Position numbers and translations under genes: made by a program. Below the pieces are notes generated by a model that saw nothing but the letters and a program-made list of their open reading frames with translations, ran no database searches and had not been told where the DNA came from. From an uncultured Bacteroidales bacterium (GTDB lineage Bacteria; Bacteroidota; Bacteroidia; Bacteroidales; JAUNSR01), in assembly GCA_947074245.1 (NCBI GenBank), contig CAMTOW010000078.1, positions 1 through 8,045 on the forward strand: 8,045 nucleotides of DNA, given 5' to 3'. Of this stretch, positions 1 through 7,900 are shown in pieces; positions within the stretch are counted from its first letter, which is position 1, and each line of letters begins with the position of its first letter.

Positions 1-27
1 GAGTTCAGACGTGTGCTCTTCCGATCT
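1..27. other. Illumina TruSeq adapter remnant (not genomic)
   Basis: The 27 bases match the 3' end of the standard Illumina TruSeq read-2 adapter, which ends GTGTGCTCTTCCGATCT. On the minus strand it begins AGATCGGAAGAGC, the hallmark of adapter read-through. It is synthetic sequence left by incomplete trimming, and the genome starts at base 28. Translation of the adapter gives the recognisable artefact peptides GRAHV (minus strand, tail of the LuxR-type gene) and MCSSDL (plus strand, head of a spurious reading frame). Confidence 0.97.
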
Positions 28-787
28 GGATTCCCAGACTTTTGGAGATTCGGATTGCTTCGAAAGAGTTGCTTACGCGCAACTTGTCCATAATATTTTG
101 TCGATGGCGATCAACCGTGTTTTTGCTTACGCCAAGCTTATCGGCGATCTCTTTGCTTCGAAAACCCTGTTCGACGAGATGAAGCACTTCGGTTTCACGT
201 TGGGAAAGGATGGTCGCGTTGCCGTCTTTCACTTTGAAGATCTCGCCGGTGGCGCAGTTTTGGATCATTCCGCGAAACGGTTTTACGGGTTCGTCGGTGA
301 ACGGGAAATTATACAGACACAATGCGAGCCACAATGAATTGTTCGCGTCGCCGCTCAGATACAGCGTGCGGTGCAGGATGGAGATATAGATTCCATCGGC
401 GTCTTTCATCCGAATGGACGAATAGGTACGGAAGTTTTGTCGCTGGTTGGGAGTGGTCTTTTTGAGCAACATGAAAAAGTGAAGTTCCTGGATATGTCGC
501 GCAATCAGATCGTCGGGATGGATCCGGTTGTAGATCTCCTCTTCCCAGATGGTATTGATCTGCTGATTGGTACGCTCCAGTCCGAGTTTATCGGCGACGG
601 CTCCGTTGAAAATATAGCTTTTGTCGGCGCGCAGATCGCTCAAAACGGCGATCGAGTTTTCCAAAGCGGCATACGACGCGGCGATTCTTTTGCAATGCTC
701 CAAACGCTCTTCGATTCCCTCGTTGCTGAAATCCTGATTGAACAGATGCTCCTCAAGCTGACTGATAGGATGGTTATTTTTTACCAT
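28..787 (-). CDS. PAS-like / LuxR-type HTH transcriptional regulator, 3' end truncated at contig edge
   Basis: This is a cytoplasmic DNA-binding regulator. 254 genuine residues are visible. Residues about 45-165 resemble a PAS fold (AVLSDLRADKSYIFNG, then IWEEEIYNRIHPDD), a likely sensory domain with unknown ligand. Residues about 192-250 are a LuxR/GerE-type helix-turn-helix: LSQRETEVLHLVEQG, then SKEIADKLGVSKNTVDRHRQNI and MDKLRVSN. No phospho-acceptor receiver domain is seen. The frame runs on to base 5, but its last six codons (IGRAHV) and the stop come from the adapter. The natural C-terminus after ...SKSLGIQ is therefore missing, probably by only a few residues. The start at 787 is the first Met and leaves 82 bp to the divergent DUF1349 gene, which it may regulate (inference from adjacency only). 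The family is common in Bacteroidota; the target is not known. Confidence 0.9.
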
Positions 788-817
788 TGACGACTACTTC
801 TCTTACATTTACCTTTG
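786..817 (+). promoter_or_regulatory. Bacteroidota-type promoter for the DUF1349 gene
   Basis: ATTG at 786-789, a 20-base spacer, then TACCTTTG at 810-817. This fits the known Bacteroidota primary sigma consensus (TTTG about -33, 19-21 bases, TAnnTTTG about -7), with a perfect -7 element. Transcription would begin near 822-826, giving a leader of roughly 45 bases before the start codon at 870. The -33 element overlaps the start codon of the divergent regulator, so the two genes' control regions are interlocked. Confidence 0.7.
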
Positions 818-842
818 CAAAGATGGGGAATTAATCACCCCA
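813..842. repeat. Two small inverted repeats in the divergent intergenic region
   Basis: CTTTGCAAAG at 813-822 is a perfect 10-base palindrome overlapping the plus-strand -7 element. It is followed by TGGGG (824-828), a 9-base AT-rich spacer and CCCCA (838-842). On the minus strand the palindrome also yields CATCTTTG (825 to 818), one base from the -7 consensus, but no well-spaced -33 element was found for it. Either repeat could be an operator for the adjacent LuxR-type regulator or another protein; this is inference. Confidence 0.35.
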
Positions 843-869
843 AAATCTCACATTCTATAAAATATCCGC

Positions 870-1535
870 ATGAAAAAATCAAAACTTATCACTGCTTTCG
901 CTGTTCTGATGGTATCAACTTCTTCGATTATGGCTCAACGATTGGATAAAATGCAATGGTTTAACGAACCGGAAAACTGGGAGATCAAATCTCCGACCAC
1001 GTTCGTGATGCAAACGCCTGCAAAGACCGACTATTGGCGAATCACCCACTACGGGTTTACGGTTGACGACGCGCCGTTTTACTACGCGACCTATGGGGGC
1101 GAATTTGAAACGAAAGTAAAGATTACCGGTAATTACAAAACGACGTTCGATCAGATGGGACTGATGCTCCGTATCGATCAGAAAAACTGGATCAAAGCGG
1201 GCGTGGAATTCGTAGACGGTAAGTTCAACGTCAGTACGGTAGTGACTCACAATACGTCCGATTGGAGTGTGGTCGAACTCGACAATGCGCCCCGATACAT
1301 CTGGATCAAGGCGGTGCGCCGTTTGGACGCGGTTGAGGTGTTCTACTCATTGGATGATAAAACGTATAAGATGATCCGCACCTGTTATCTGGAAGACAAT
1401 TGTCCGGTACAGGTCGGAATTATGGCCGCATCGCCCGACGGAGATGGTTTCGAAGCCATTTTCGATCATTTCGAGGTCAAACCGCTGCCGGATCTTCGCC
1501 GAATGGAATGGGCGAAAAAACAGAGTCAGCATTAA
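870..1535 (+). CDS. Secreted DUF1349 (concanavalin A-like fold) protein
   Basis: A 221-residue exported protein. Residues 1-22 are a signal peptide (basic MKKSK, hydrophobic core, cleavage expected after SIMA). No lipobox cysteine is present, so it is probably periplasmic or secreted. Residues about 30-205 match the DUF1349 family, a beta-sandwich of the concanavalin A-like lectin/glucanase class. Key stretches are YWRITHYGFTVDD (55-67), GEFETKVKITGNY (77-89), FDQMGLMLRIDQKNWIKAGVEFVDG (93-117), SDWSVVEL (130-137) and VQVGIMAASPDGDGFEAIFDHFEV (180-203). The length is typical of a single-domain member. The family's biochemical role is not established; a sugar-binding role is only suggested by fold. 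The gene has its own promoter, reads away from the LuxR-type regulator, and ends just before a strong hairpin. Confidence 0.9.
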   Translation: MKKSKLITAFAVLMVSTSSIMAQRLDKMQWFNEPENWEIKSPTTFVMQTPAKTDYWRITHYGFTVDDAPFYYATYGGEFETKVKITGNYKTTFDQMGLMLRIDQKNWIKAGVEFVDGKFNVSTVVTHNTSDWSVVELDNAPRYIWIKAVRRLDAVEVFYSLDDKTYKMIRTCYLEDNCPVQVGIMAASPDGDGFEAIFDHFEVKPLPDLRRMEWAKKQSQH

Positions 1536-1588
1536 TCCAAACAAGAAGTTTGATCTTGTCGCCGATATACGCTTTATAAATGATAACT

Positions 1589-1641
1589 CGAACCGGAAAA
1601 GGTCTTGATCTGAATTGATGATCAAGACCTTTTCCGGTTCG
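1589..1641. terminator. Perfect 22-bp hairpin between convergent genes, likely bidirectional terminator
   Basis: The left arm is 1589-1610 (core GGAAAAGGTCTTGATC) and the right arm is 1620-1641 (core GATCAAGACCTTTTCC). The 22 pairs are perfect and the loop is 9 bases. It lies 53 bases after the stop of the plus-strand DUF1349 gene and 76 bases beyond the stop of the minus-strand DUF4405 gene, so it is well placed to end both transcripts. There is no external T-run on either side; the only T-rich part lies inside the arms. Classical intrinsic termination is therefore less certain than the hairpin itself, which could also stabilise 3' ends. Confidence 0.7.
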
Positions 1642-1717
1642 GATGACTTCCTGATTGAATCGTCGGGCGACTCTCCGGAAGTTCAATAAGACGGATGATT
1701 AAACAGGATACATGTTC

Positions 1718-2176
1718 TCATACGCGTACCGTCTTTTTATTCTTGAAGAAATTGATTACGAACGGCATCCGGCGCACGATATGGATCATCAGGAAAGGAA
1801 GCATGATCAGGCTCACCCGATAATGCCAAAGCCCGATGTGATTTGCGGGCGTGATAGACAGCAGGCCGGATACGACACTCATCAAAAGCAGAGTGAAACC
1901 GATCAGCATCGGTTTGTGCTTGGCCGTTCCTTTCAAAACATTCTTAAACCAATAGAGATGGGATTTCACATGCAGGAAGGTGAGAAACAGGAATACTCCG
2001 CAAGACAACCAATGGGAATAGGTCCATGCGGTGGCGCTCCATCCGAAGGCAAACCGTTGATGGGCGGTCAGATGAAGAGTGATGCCGGAATAGACGACGG
2101 TCAGAAATGAAAAAGTGAGCAACAGATCGGTAACGAACAGACCTTTGCCTTTGGTCAATGAGAATTTTCGCTTCAT
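1718..2176 (-). CDS. DUF4405-type four-helix cytochrome b-like membrane protein
   Basis: A 152-residue integral membrane protein with four hydrophobic helices at about 13-34, 53-76, 88-107 and 117-137. Histidines lie in or beside the helices: H35 (GITLHL), H55 (YSHW), H69 and H73 (FLHVKSH), H113 and H118 (NHIGLWHYR) and H132 (MIHIVRR). This arrangement resembles DUF4405 and cytochrome b561-like haem proteins of the inner membrane. A role in electron transfer is probable, but haem binding and partner are inferred. The tail (FFKNKKTVRV) is basic and cytoplasmic. It starts 78 bases after the stop of the Crp/Fnr-family gene on the same strand. A -7-like GACCTTTG sits at 2204-2197, but no matching -33 element was found, so it may be transcribed with the regulator or alone. 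Confidence 0.8.
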   Translation of the reverse strand: MKRKFSLTKGKGLFVTDLLLTFSFLTVVYSGITLHLTAHQRFAFGWSATAWTYSHWLSCGVFLFLTFLHVKSHLYWFKNVLKGTAKHKPMLIGFTLLLMSVVSGLLSITPANHIGLWHYRVSLIMLPFLMIHIVRRMPFVINFFKNKKTVRV

Positions 2177-2254
2177 GTCTTTGTAGTTTTATGATACAAA
2201 GGTCTGAAACGAACCTCGACGCGACGATAACAATTGTAAAGAAATACGAATCGG

Positions 2255-2827
2255 TCAGCGATTTCTGATCCGACTCAGCGAAACCGGAGTGATCCCCAGA
2301 TAAGAGGCGATATAGTGTTGCGGAACGCGTTGGATGATGTGGGGATATTCTTTGAGCAACTCCTCGTAACGCTGGCGGGGCGTATTCTTAATTCGCGACA
2401 GGAAGAGTTTCTGATAAGTATGAAATCGCTCTACCAATTTCCGTTCGTAAGCGAGTCTCACCTCGGGCGAGGAATTGACCAGTTCGAAGAAATCGGTCTG
2501 TGGAATGGCACGGATCACCGACGGCTCGATCGTTTCGAGCGAGAACAGGCTCGGAACGGATTCGTACATGCTTTCGAACGAAGCGACTACGCTCCCTTCG
2601 AAAAAAAACTGAAAAGTGATCTCTTTTCCTTCGTCGTAAAAAAACAATCTCAAACACCCTTTTTCGATATAATAGATCGTATGCGCCACATCCCCCTCGC
2701 GCAACAACAGGGTTTTGGCAGGAAGCGCGCGTTCTTCGAAACGCTCTTTACAGGAGTTCAGAAAAGACAGGTTCTTATCAGGCATAGCGGTCGGGATATG
2801 GATCAGGTATTCTCCAAAATTACACAT
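2255..2827 (-). CDS. Crp/Fnr-family transcriptional regulator
   Basis: A 190-residue cytoplasmic regulator. Residues about 34-120 form the cyclic-nucleotide-binding-type beta-barrel (TLLLREGDVAHTIYYIEKGCLRLFF, then GKEITFQFFFEGSVVASFES). Residues 121-150 form the dimer helix. Residues about 150-190 are the winged HTH (NTPRQRYEELLKEYPHIIQRVPQHYIASYLGITPVSLSRIR), a form very common in Bacteroidota. The cAMP-binding phosphate cassette of true CRP is absent. Only C2, C26 and C58 are present, so an FNR-type 4Fe-4S cluster is unlikely; the ligand is unknown. The frame is open up to 3088, but that upstream part translates the terminator and a palindrome cluster and is not credible protein. The start at 2827 (MCNFGEYL) gives the usual N-terminal helix; Met at 2785 (MPDKN) is the alternative. 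It lies directly upstream of the DUF4405 gene, a possible target. Confidence 0.88.
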   Translation of the reverse strand: MCNFGEYLIHIPTAMPDKNLSFLNSCKERFEERALPAKTLLLREGDVAHTIYYIEKGCLRLFFYDEGKEITFQFFFEGSVVASFESMYESVPSLFSLETIEPSVIRAIPQTDFFELVNSSPEVRLAYERKLVERFHTYQKLFLSRIKNTPRQRYEELLKEYPHIIQRVPQHYIASYLGITPVSLSRIRNR

Positions 2828-2866
2828 TATCCGAGACAGATCGCACAGCGGCGATCGGAAACTTGA

Positions 2867-2909
2867 ATCCGGATCCGGATCAATCCGATCTGGGTATCCG
2901 GATCGGATC
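2867..2909. repeat. ATCCGGAT palindrome cluster in the Crp/Fnr gene leader
   Basis: The palindrome ATCCGGAT occurs three times (2867-2874, 2873-2880 overlapping, 2896-2903). ATCCGATC (2883-2890) and its complement GATCGGAT (2901-2908) can pair as an 8-bp stem. Several alternative hairpins are possible in this 43-base stretch. It lies between the T-run of the upstream operon's terminator and the start of the Crp/Fnr gene, so it is either leader or operator. A weak promoter reading on the minus strand (TTTG at 2912-2909, 20 bases, TCGGATTG) passes through it, with only four of six -7 consensus bases matched. Confidence 0.5.
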
Positions 2910-2965
2910 AAAAAAAAGGATCTGCCATTTACGCTTCGATATGAATGAAGGTAAACGACAGATCC
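2910..2965 (-). terminator. Intrinsic terminator of the susCD-like operon
   Basis: Read on the minus strand, it starts six bases after the stop of the small secreted-protein gene. GGATCTG (2965-2959) pairs with CAGATCC (2924-2918). After a symmetrical 3x3 internal loop, TTTAC (2955-2951) pairs with GTAAA (2932-2928), closing an 18-base loop. Eight T follow at once (2917-2910). This is a standard stem plus T-run and marks the end of the operon that comes from the right. Confidence 0.8.
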
Positions 2966-2970
2966 GGTTT

Positions 2971-3489
2971 TTATTGAACAAGCTTTATTTTTTGAAAAAC
3001 AGATCGCAGCTGCTCCGGTTGGGAGGCTTTGGACAAAGCGGCCTCCAACTCTTTGGTGTCCTCTTCGAAACAGACGACATTCGCACAATCGAGCACATGT
3101 GCCATCTCGGCTCTCAGAATGAGGGGATCGACATCGAACTTCATACTCAGCTTCTTGAAATGTTTATTCAGCTTATGAACCGCATTGTAGATTTTAGGTT
3201 TGACGAGTTCGACCGCCGAATCGGAAAAGCCGACGCTGACATCAAAACTTCGGGTATAATTGGATAAAAACGTATTCCATTTCTCCTCGATCTCCGCTCC
3301 CATATAATGCTCCTCCATGAATGCAGGTTTTACGACGGGAATGTCTCCATAAACTTTATAGGTATACTCGACATAGGTCGATTCGCTTTTCTTCGCATTG
3401 AGATTATCCTCTCCGCTTGTCGCGGACGCGACAGGAATCAAACACAAAAGGAACAGAGAGGTCAAAAATAAAATTCTACCGGTTTTCAT
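2971..3489 (-). CDS. Small secreted protein of unknown function, third gene of the susCD-like operon
   Basis: I do not recognise this 172-residue protein. Residues 1-23 are a signal peptide (MKTGR, hydrophobic core, cleavage after VASA), with no lipobox after the signal, so it should be periplasmic or secreted rather than lipidated. The mature part begins acidic and polar, has an aromatic segment (STYVEYTYKVYGDIPVVKPAF, about 37-57), and is then mostly helical and lysine-rich, including VKPKIYNAVHKLNKHFKKLSMKF (about 96-118). C135 and C140 (LDCANVVCFEED) could form a disulphide or bind metal. The gene starts 19 bases after the susD-like stop, is preceded by an A-rich ribosome-binding region, and is followed at once by a terminator. 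It is therefore very probably co-translated with the SusC/SusD pair and may be an accessory surface or periplasmic component (inference). Confidence 0.75.
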   Translation of the reverse strand: MKTGRILFLTSLFLLCLIPVASATSGEDNLNAKKSESTYVEYTYKVYGDIPVVKPAFMEEHYMGAEIEEKWNTFLSNYTRSFDVSVGFSDSAVELVKPKIYNAVHKLNKHFKKLSMKFDVDPLILRAEMAHVLDCANVVCFEEDTKELEAALSKASQPEQLRSVFQKIKLVQ

Positions 3490-3508
3490 AATCTTTATTT
3501 TTTTAGGT

Positions 3509-4960
3509 TTATCGTTTGTGCCAGATCAACGGGATGCTGAAATCATCACCGCCCATATTCTCTTTGGCCGACTGATAGTTTTTCATGTTGGTGCGCTGGA
3601 TGGTCATCGGATATTTATACCGACTCGGCATATTATTGCCCGTAGCGATCCCGCTACCGCGCGGGATATGCGGAAGTCCGGTACGGTTGTATTCAAACCA
3701 TTGCTGCTGATCGCAGAAAAACAAGGCGTAAAATTTCTGTTGCATGATCCGATCCAGCGTCCCGTCGTAATCGGCGGCTTTATTGTCGAAATAATCCGCC
3801 GGCATTTCCAGTCCGTAATGCGTAATGGCTGCGGTCACTCCATTGCGATAATGTTGGGAGGCATCTTCGTTTGTGATCCCTTTTTGAGCAAGCTCCGCCA
3901 ATATGAATTCAACTTCGGCATACGACATCATCTGCAATTTCATCGGCGCGACGCAAAAGCCCTGATTGGGTTGAGAAGCGTTCTTGGACGGCAGTATGGC
4001 GTAACCGCTTTCGATTCCATAATATCCCTTTACACCGTCATTGGTAGCTTGAGTGCAAAAGACAGAACGACGCGGATCGTTCCAGGCATTCAACGGATCG
4101 ATAAAAAACTCGGAATAGACCTTGTAGGAATTGAAATCCTGCGGACGCGTCATCGGCGCTTCTTCCGGAGCCACGCCGGAAATGGATAATGCCGCGGCAT
4201 CGTCGTTGGATGTAAAAACAGGATATTTGTCGGGATTAGCGACCATCGCCTTCAATTCGGCTTTCGCATTCAGGCCATCGACTTCCGCCACGCGAAGAAG
4301 AACTCTCATCCGCAATGAGTTGGTGAACTTCTGCCATTTCAGCAAACCGGCGATCTCGGTCTTTCCGGTCTGATACAAAAGATCTCCGCTGCTATTATAG
4401 ATCAGTCCCGTCGTCGTATCGTATAGCGAGTTGGCCTCATCCAGCATATCGATCAGATTTCTGTAAATCGTCAATTGAGAATCGAAAGCGGGTGTAAGCA
4501 GCAACTCCCCTCCCCGACAGGCTTCCGTCATCGGCACATCACCAAACGAATCGGCAAGCATCTGATAGATCCAACATTTCAATGTGAGTGCGACCGCCTG
4601 ATAATTGGGCTTTTCATACGAAACGCCTTTGGCATAGATCGCTTCGATATTGTTCAGCCACTTATAGTAGGTGGTCCAGGTACCGTCTCCAACGGCATCG
4701 CTCAGCAGCCACCAACCCGTTCCGCTTATGCTGCTCGTTGATACGACACTCTGCATGACCGGGAATGTGAAACTGTTGTAACGACTCCAGTTGTATGAAG
4801 CCAATCCGTATAATGTAGGGTTCAGAAACGTACCGGGATTGGCATCCGTAAGCAATGTCGGATCCGTATTGAGTTCGTCAAATGGCATACATGCACCCAA
4901 GGAGCAAGCCATGACGATATACATCAATGATTTTTTCTTTATTAGTTGAAGCAGATTCAT
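3509..4960 (-). CDS. SusD/RagB-family nutrient-binding outer-membrane lipoprotein
   Basis: A 483-residue lipoprotein expected on the cell surface, capping the SusC-like porin and capturing its substrate. The signal sequence ends in the lipobox LGAC, with lipidated C24. The mature start MPFDELNTDPT is typical. The body is helical and TPR-like (for example SSALEG-free segments such as LTLKCWIYQMLADSFGDVPMTEA, split here by family alignment, and AEVEFILAELAQKG). The C-terminus carries the signature WFEYNRTGLPHIPRGSG, then NNMPSRYKYP and GGDDFSIPLIW. These point to the SusD-like_2 subgroup rather than archetypal SusD. The length is normal for the family and the gene looks intact. It starts only 5 bases after the susC-like stop, with AAAGAAT before its ATG, so the two are surely co-transcribed. 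Binding residues and substrate cannot be read from sequence alone. Confidence 0.93.
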   Translation of the reverse strand: MNLLQLIKKKSLMYIVMACSLGACMPFDELNTDPTLLTDANPGTFLNPTLYGLASYNWSRYNSFTFPVMQSVVSTSSISGTGWWLLSDAVGDGTWTTYYKWLNNIEAIYAKGVSYEKPNYQAVALTLKCWIYQMLADSFGDVPMTEACRGGELLLTPAFDSQLTIYRNLIDMLDEANSLYDTTTGLIYNSSGDLLYQTGKTEIAGLLKWQKFTNSLRMRVLLRVAEVDGLNAKAELKAMVANPDKYPVFTSNDDAAALSISGVAPEEAPMTRPQDFNSYKVYSEFFIDPLNAWNDPRRSVFCTQATNDGVKGYYGIESGYAILPSKNASQPNQGFCVAPMKLQMMSYAEVEFILAELAQKGITNEDASQHYRNGVTAAITHYGLEMPADYFDNKAADYDGTLDRIMQQKFYALFFCDQQQWFEYNRTGLPHIPRGSGIATGNNMPSRYKYPMTIQRTNMKNYQSAKENMGGDDFSIPLIWHKR

Positions 4961-4965
4961 ATTCT

Positions 4966-7900
4966 TTAGAATGACAGATTAATATTTATACCGAAAGTAC
5001 GCGTGGTAGGCAACGAGCCGGTTTCGATACCGGAGATGATCGAACTACCGTTTAACGCTGAATTTTCGGGATCGAATAACGGATATTTCGTAAAGCAATG
5101 CAGATTGCGCCCGTATACGCCAATTGACGCGGAGGTCAGGAATGTTTTGGATAACAAGGCTTGAGAGAAGTTATAGTCGAATCGAACTTCGCGAATCTTC
5201 AGATAAGACGCGTCGAACGAGTTGGTCTCTACATTCGCGATTCGGTAATATTCTTTATAATAACTCTCGATCGTAACTACCTTATCATTGGGGCTGTAGG
5301 TTCCGTCGCCGTTGTCAACGACTCCGGGAGCGATCATATAGACGCCGTCCAAAGGTGTCAGTCCCGCATCGGCTATACGTGAGTCGCTAGCCGACATATA
5401 ATATTCCGTACCCGGCAAACGGCCGTTGAGCGTCTTTTTCAGTTTACCCTGTTCGCACATCTTGTGGTGAGATTGCGAATAGATACGTCCCCCTACCTGA
5501 CCGTCGAGTTGTATTCCCAAGTGAAAGCCCTTGTAGTTGAAGTCGGTATTGAATCCGCCTTTCCATGCGGGATAAGCTCTTGCCACGAATTCGATTTCAT
5601 CCGGGCGTTCGGGCAAACCGTTGGCTCCGATGATTACATCGCCGTTTTTGTTCCGTTTCAACTTATACCCCCACAGGTCGCCCGTCGTTCCGCCTTTCTG
5701 ACCGATGATCGATACGCTTCCGATGCTACTGATCAGCTGGTTTTCGTCTGAACCTTCGGCGAGATAAAGAATCTTGTTTTCATTGCGTGACCAGGTGAGT
5801 ACCGTACGCCAGATAAAATCGCGTTTTTTGACAGGTATCGCCGTAGCCGACAATTCATACCCACGATTGCGAACGCATCCGGAGTTGATCACGGCACGCG
5901 TATATCCCGTAGTCGGGTCGATCGGGGCATCCAGAATCTGATTTTTTGTTTTGTTGTAATAGAAACTGAAATCAAACATTAGGCGACTTTGGAACATTCT
6001 GAAATCAAGCCCGGTCTCCCAACTGGTGGATATCTCCGGTTTGAAATCGGGATTATAAAGGGTGGTCGGCATGACGGCCGAACCGGCGAAATCGCTTGCT
6101 CCGTAATATTGGGTCGTTTTATAGGGAGCGGCATCGTTGCCCACTTGCGCGAACGAACCACGCACCTTGAACATATTGATCACGTCGGGCATTTCAAAAT
6201 AACGATCCACCAATACGCTCATGCTTACGGATGGGTAAAAGAACGAACGATTTTGGCTGGGTAGTGTCGAAGACCAATCGTTACGTCCCGTGACATCCAA
6301 AAAGATCCGGTCGTTATACGCGAAGTTGGTTGCGAAATACAAACTGTTTACCGCCTTGCGACGTATAGTCGATGTTACCACCGGATCGGAAATACCGTTT
6401 GAGAGTTTATAATCGCCCGGATTGATCAAACCGATCACGGCAGCAGAAAGAGCATCGTATTTTTGCCACATCATATTTCCGCCGACCGACGCGTTTACAT
6501 GCAATCCGTTGGAAAACGTGTTGTGATACGTCAGTAAGGCATCGCTATTCAGCTCATAATCGAATATGTTTTGTTTTTTGAAAAATCCGTTGCCGTATAC
6601 CACGTCGCTGATCGGGCGGTGCTGTTCGCGCTGATCGGATGTCATTTGAATTCCCGATCGCACCATTACTTCCAAGTTTCGGTTGATCTGGAAGTTGGCA
6701 CTCAGGCTCGATATATTGCTGTGTTTATCCGAAGGGTTTTCCGCTTCATTCAAGATGAGAAACGGATTTCCGATATACGAGCTGTATGGCTGCAACTGCT
6801 TGATCCCCTCCTGCCCCGTACGCCACATCGGACGCAACCAATCCAGATTGACATTCGGATTCTGGAAGATCAGGAAGTAAGCGATCGAATTGCTGTTATA
6901 ACCGAGCGCCGGGACATTATCGACCTTTCGGTAAGTATAACTTGATTTGAAGTTTAATTTCAGACGGCGGGATAACTGCTGCTGGGAAAATACGGAAGCG
7001 GAAACGCGATCGTATCCCGTGTTCGGCAAAATCCATTCGTTCTTGCTGTAGGCGATTGACGCGCGGAACGATCCCTTATCGCTATTGCCCGACAACGCGA
7101 CCGAATTGGTTATGGTATATCCTTTTTGGAATAAATCTTTACGATTGTTTTTATACGCTACCCAGGGAGTGGCGATCTCCGAACGAGTCTGTGTCTCGGG
7201 GTCGAATTGATAGTATTTTTTTGACGGATCAAACCGAACCCCGTAAGCGCTGCTCGTACCGCTCGTACTTCCGTTGCCATTGCCGGCGCCGTATGAGTAG
7301 TATTGCTGCCCGGCATATTCGGTACCTTCCTTACCAATCTGAGAGGGCAAACCCTGTCCGAACTCATATTGATAATCGGGCCATCTCATCACATCGTCCA
7401 TACTGACATTGGCGGTATAGGTCACACCGATCCCTTTGGACTGCTGCCCGGATTTGGTCGTGATAAGCACAACACCGTTGGCGGCACGCGTTCCGTACAA
7501 GGCGGTAGCGCTTGCACCTTTCAAAACCTGAATATTTTCGATATCGTTGGGATTTAAATCGCTAAATCCATTCCCATAGTCTACGGACAATTCGCTGTTG
7601 CCTCCCGCTCCGTACGCGACGCCGGGATTACTCATCGGACTGCTCAACGGAACTCCATCAACAATAATCAACGCCCCGTTGGCATCCTGATTGAGCGATA
7701 CGTCACCGCGAAGCGATATTTTCGTAGAGCCCAACGGGCCACCCGCCGAAGAGATCGTAGCGCCGGCTACTTTTCCTTCGAGCGCCGACGACCAGTTGGA
7801 CGGCATCGTGCTCATGATATCTTCTCCCTTCACGTTTTTTGTCGAATATTCGAGGCCTACTTTTTCTCCTTTGACTCCCAAACCCGCTACGTCCATACCC

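Noticed and set aside
11..337. Plus-strand open frame beginning MCSSDL
   Set aside because: Its start lies in adapter sequence and the rest is antisense to the LuxR-type regulator. It has no domain of its own.
1712..2110. 132-residue plus-strand open frame opposite the membrane protein
   Set aside because: The minus strand encodes four clear membrane helices with conserved histidines. The plus frame is rich in H, Q and R and has no family resemblance.
2197..2204. GACCTTTG as a promoter for the DUF4405 gene
   Set aside because: It resembles a -7 element, but no TTTG-like -33 element lies 19-21 bases upstream, so it is mentioned only with the gene.
2839..2856. GATCGC/GCGATC inverted repeat near the Crp/Fnr start
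   Set aside because: Only six pairs around a six-base loop. Expected by chance and too weak to call a separate element.
2828..3088. N-terminal extension of the Crp/Fnr frame to 277 residues
   Set aside because: It would translate the terminator, the palindrome cluster and the antisense of the secreted-protein gene's end. Crp/Fnr proteins of this group are about 190-230 residues, and the conserved part starts near 2827.
3398..4189. 263-residue plus-strand open frame
   Set aside because: Antisense to the intact susD-like gene, with low-complexity basic composition and no recognisable motif. A shadow of the coding frame.
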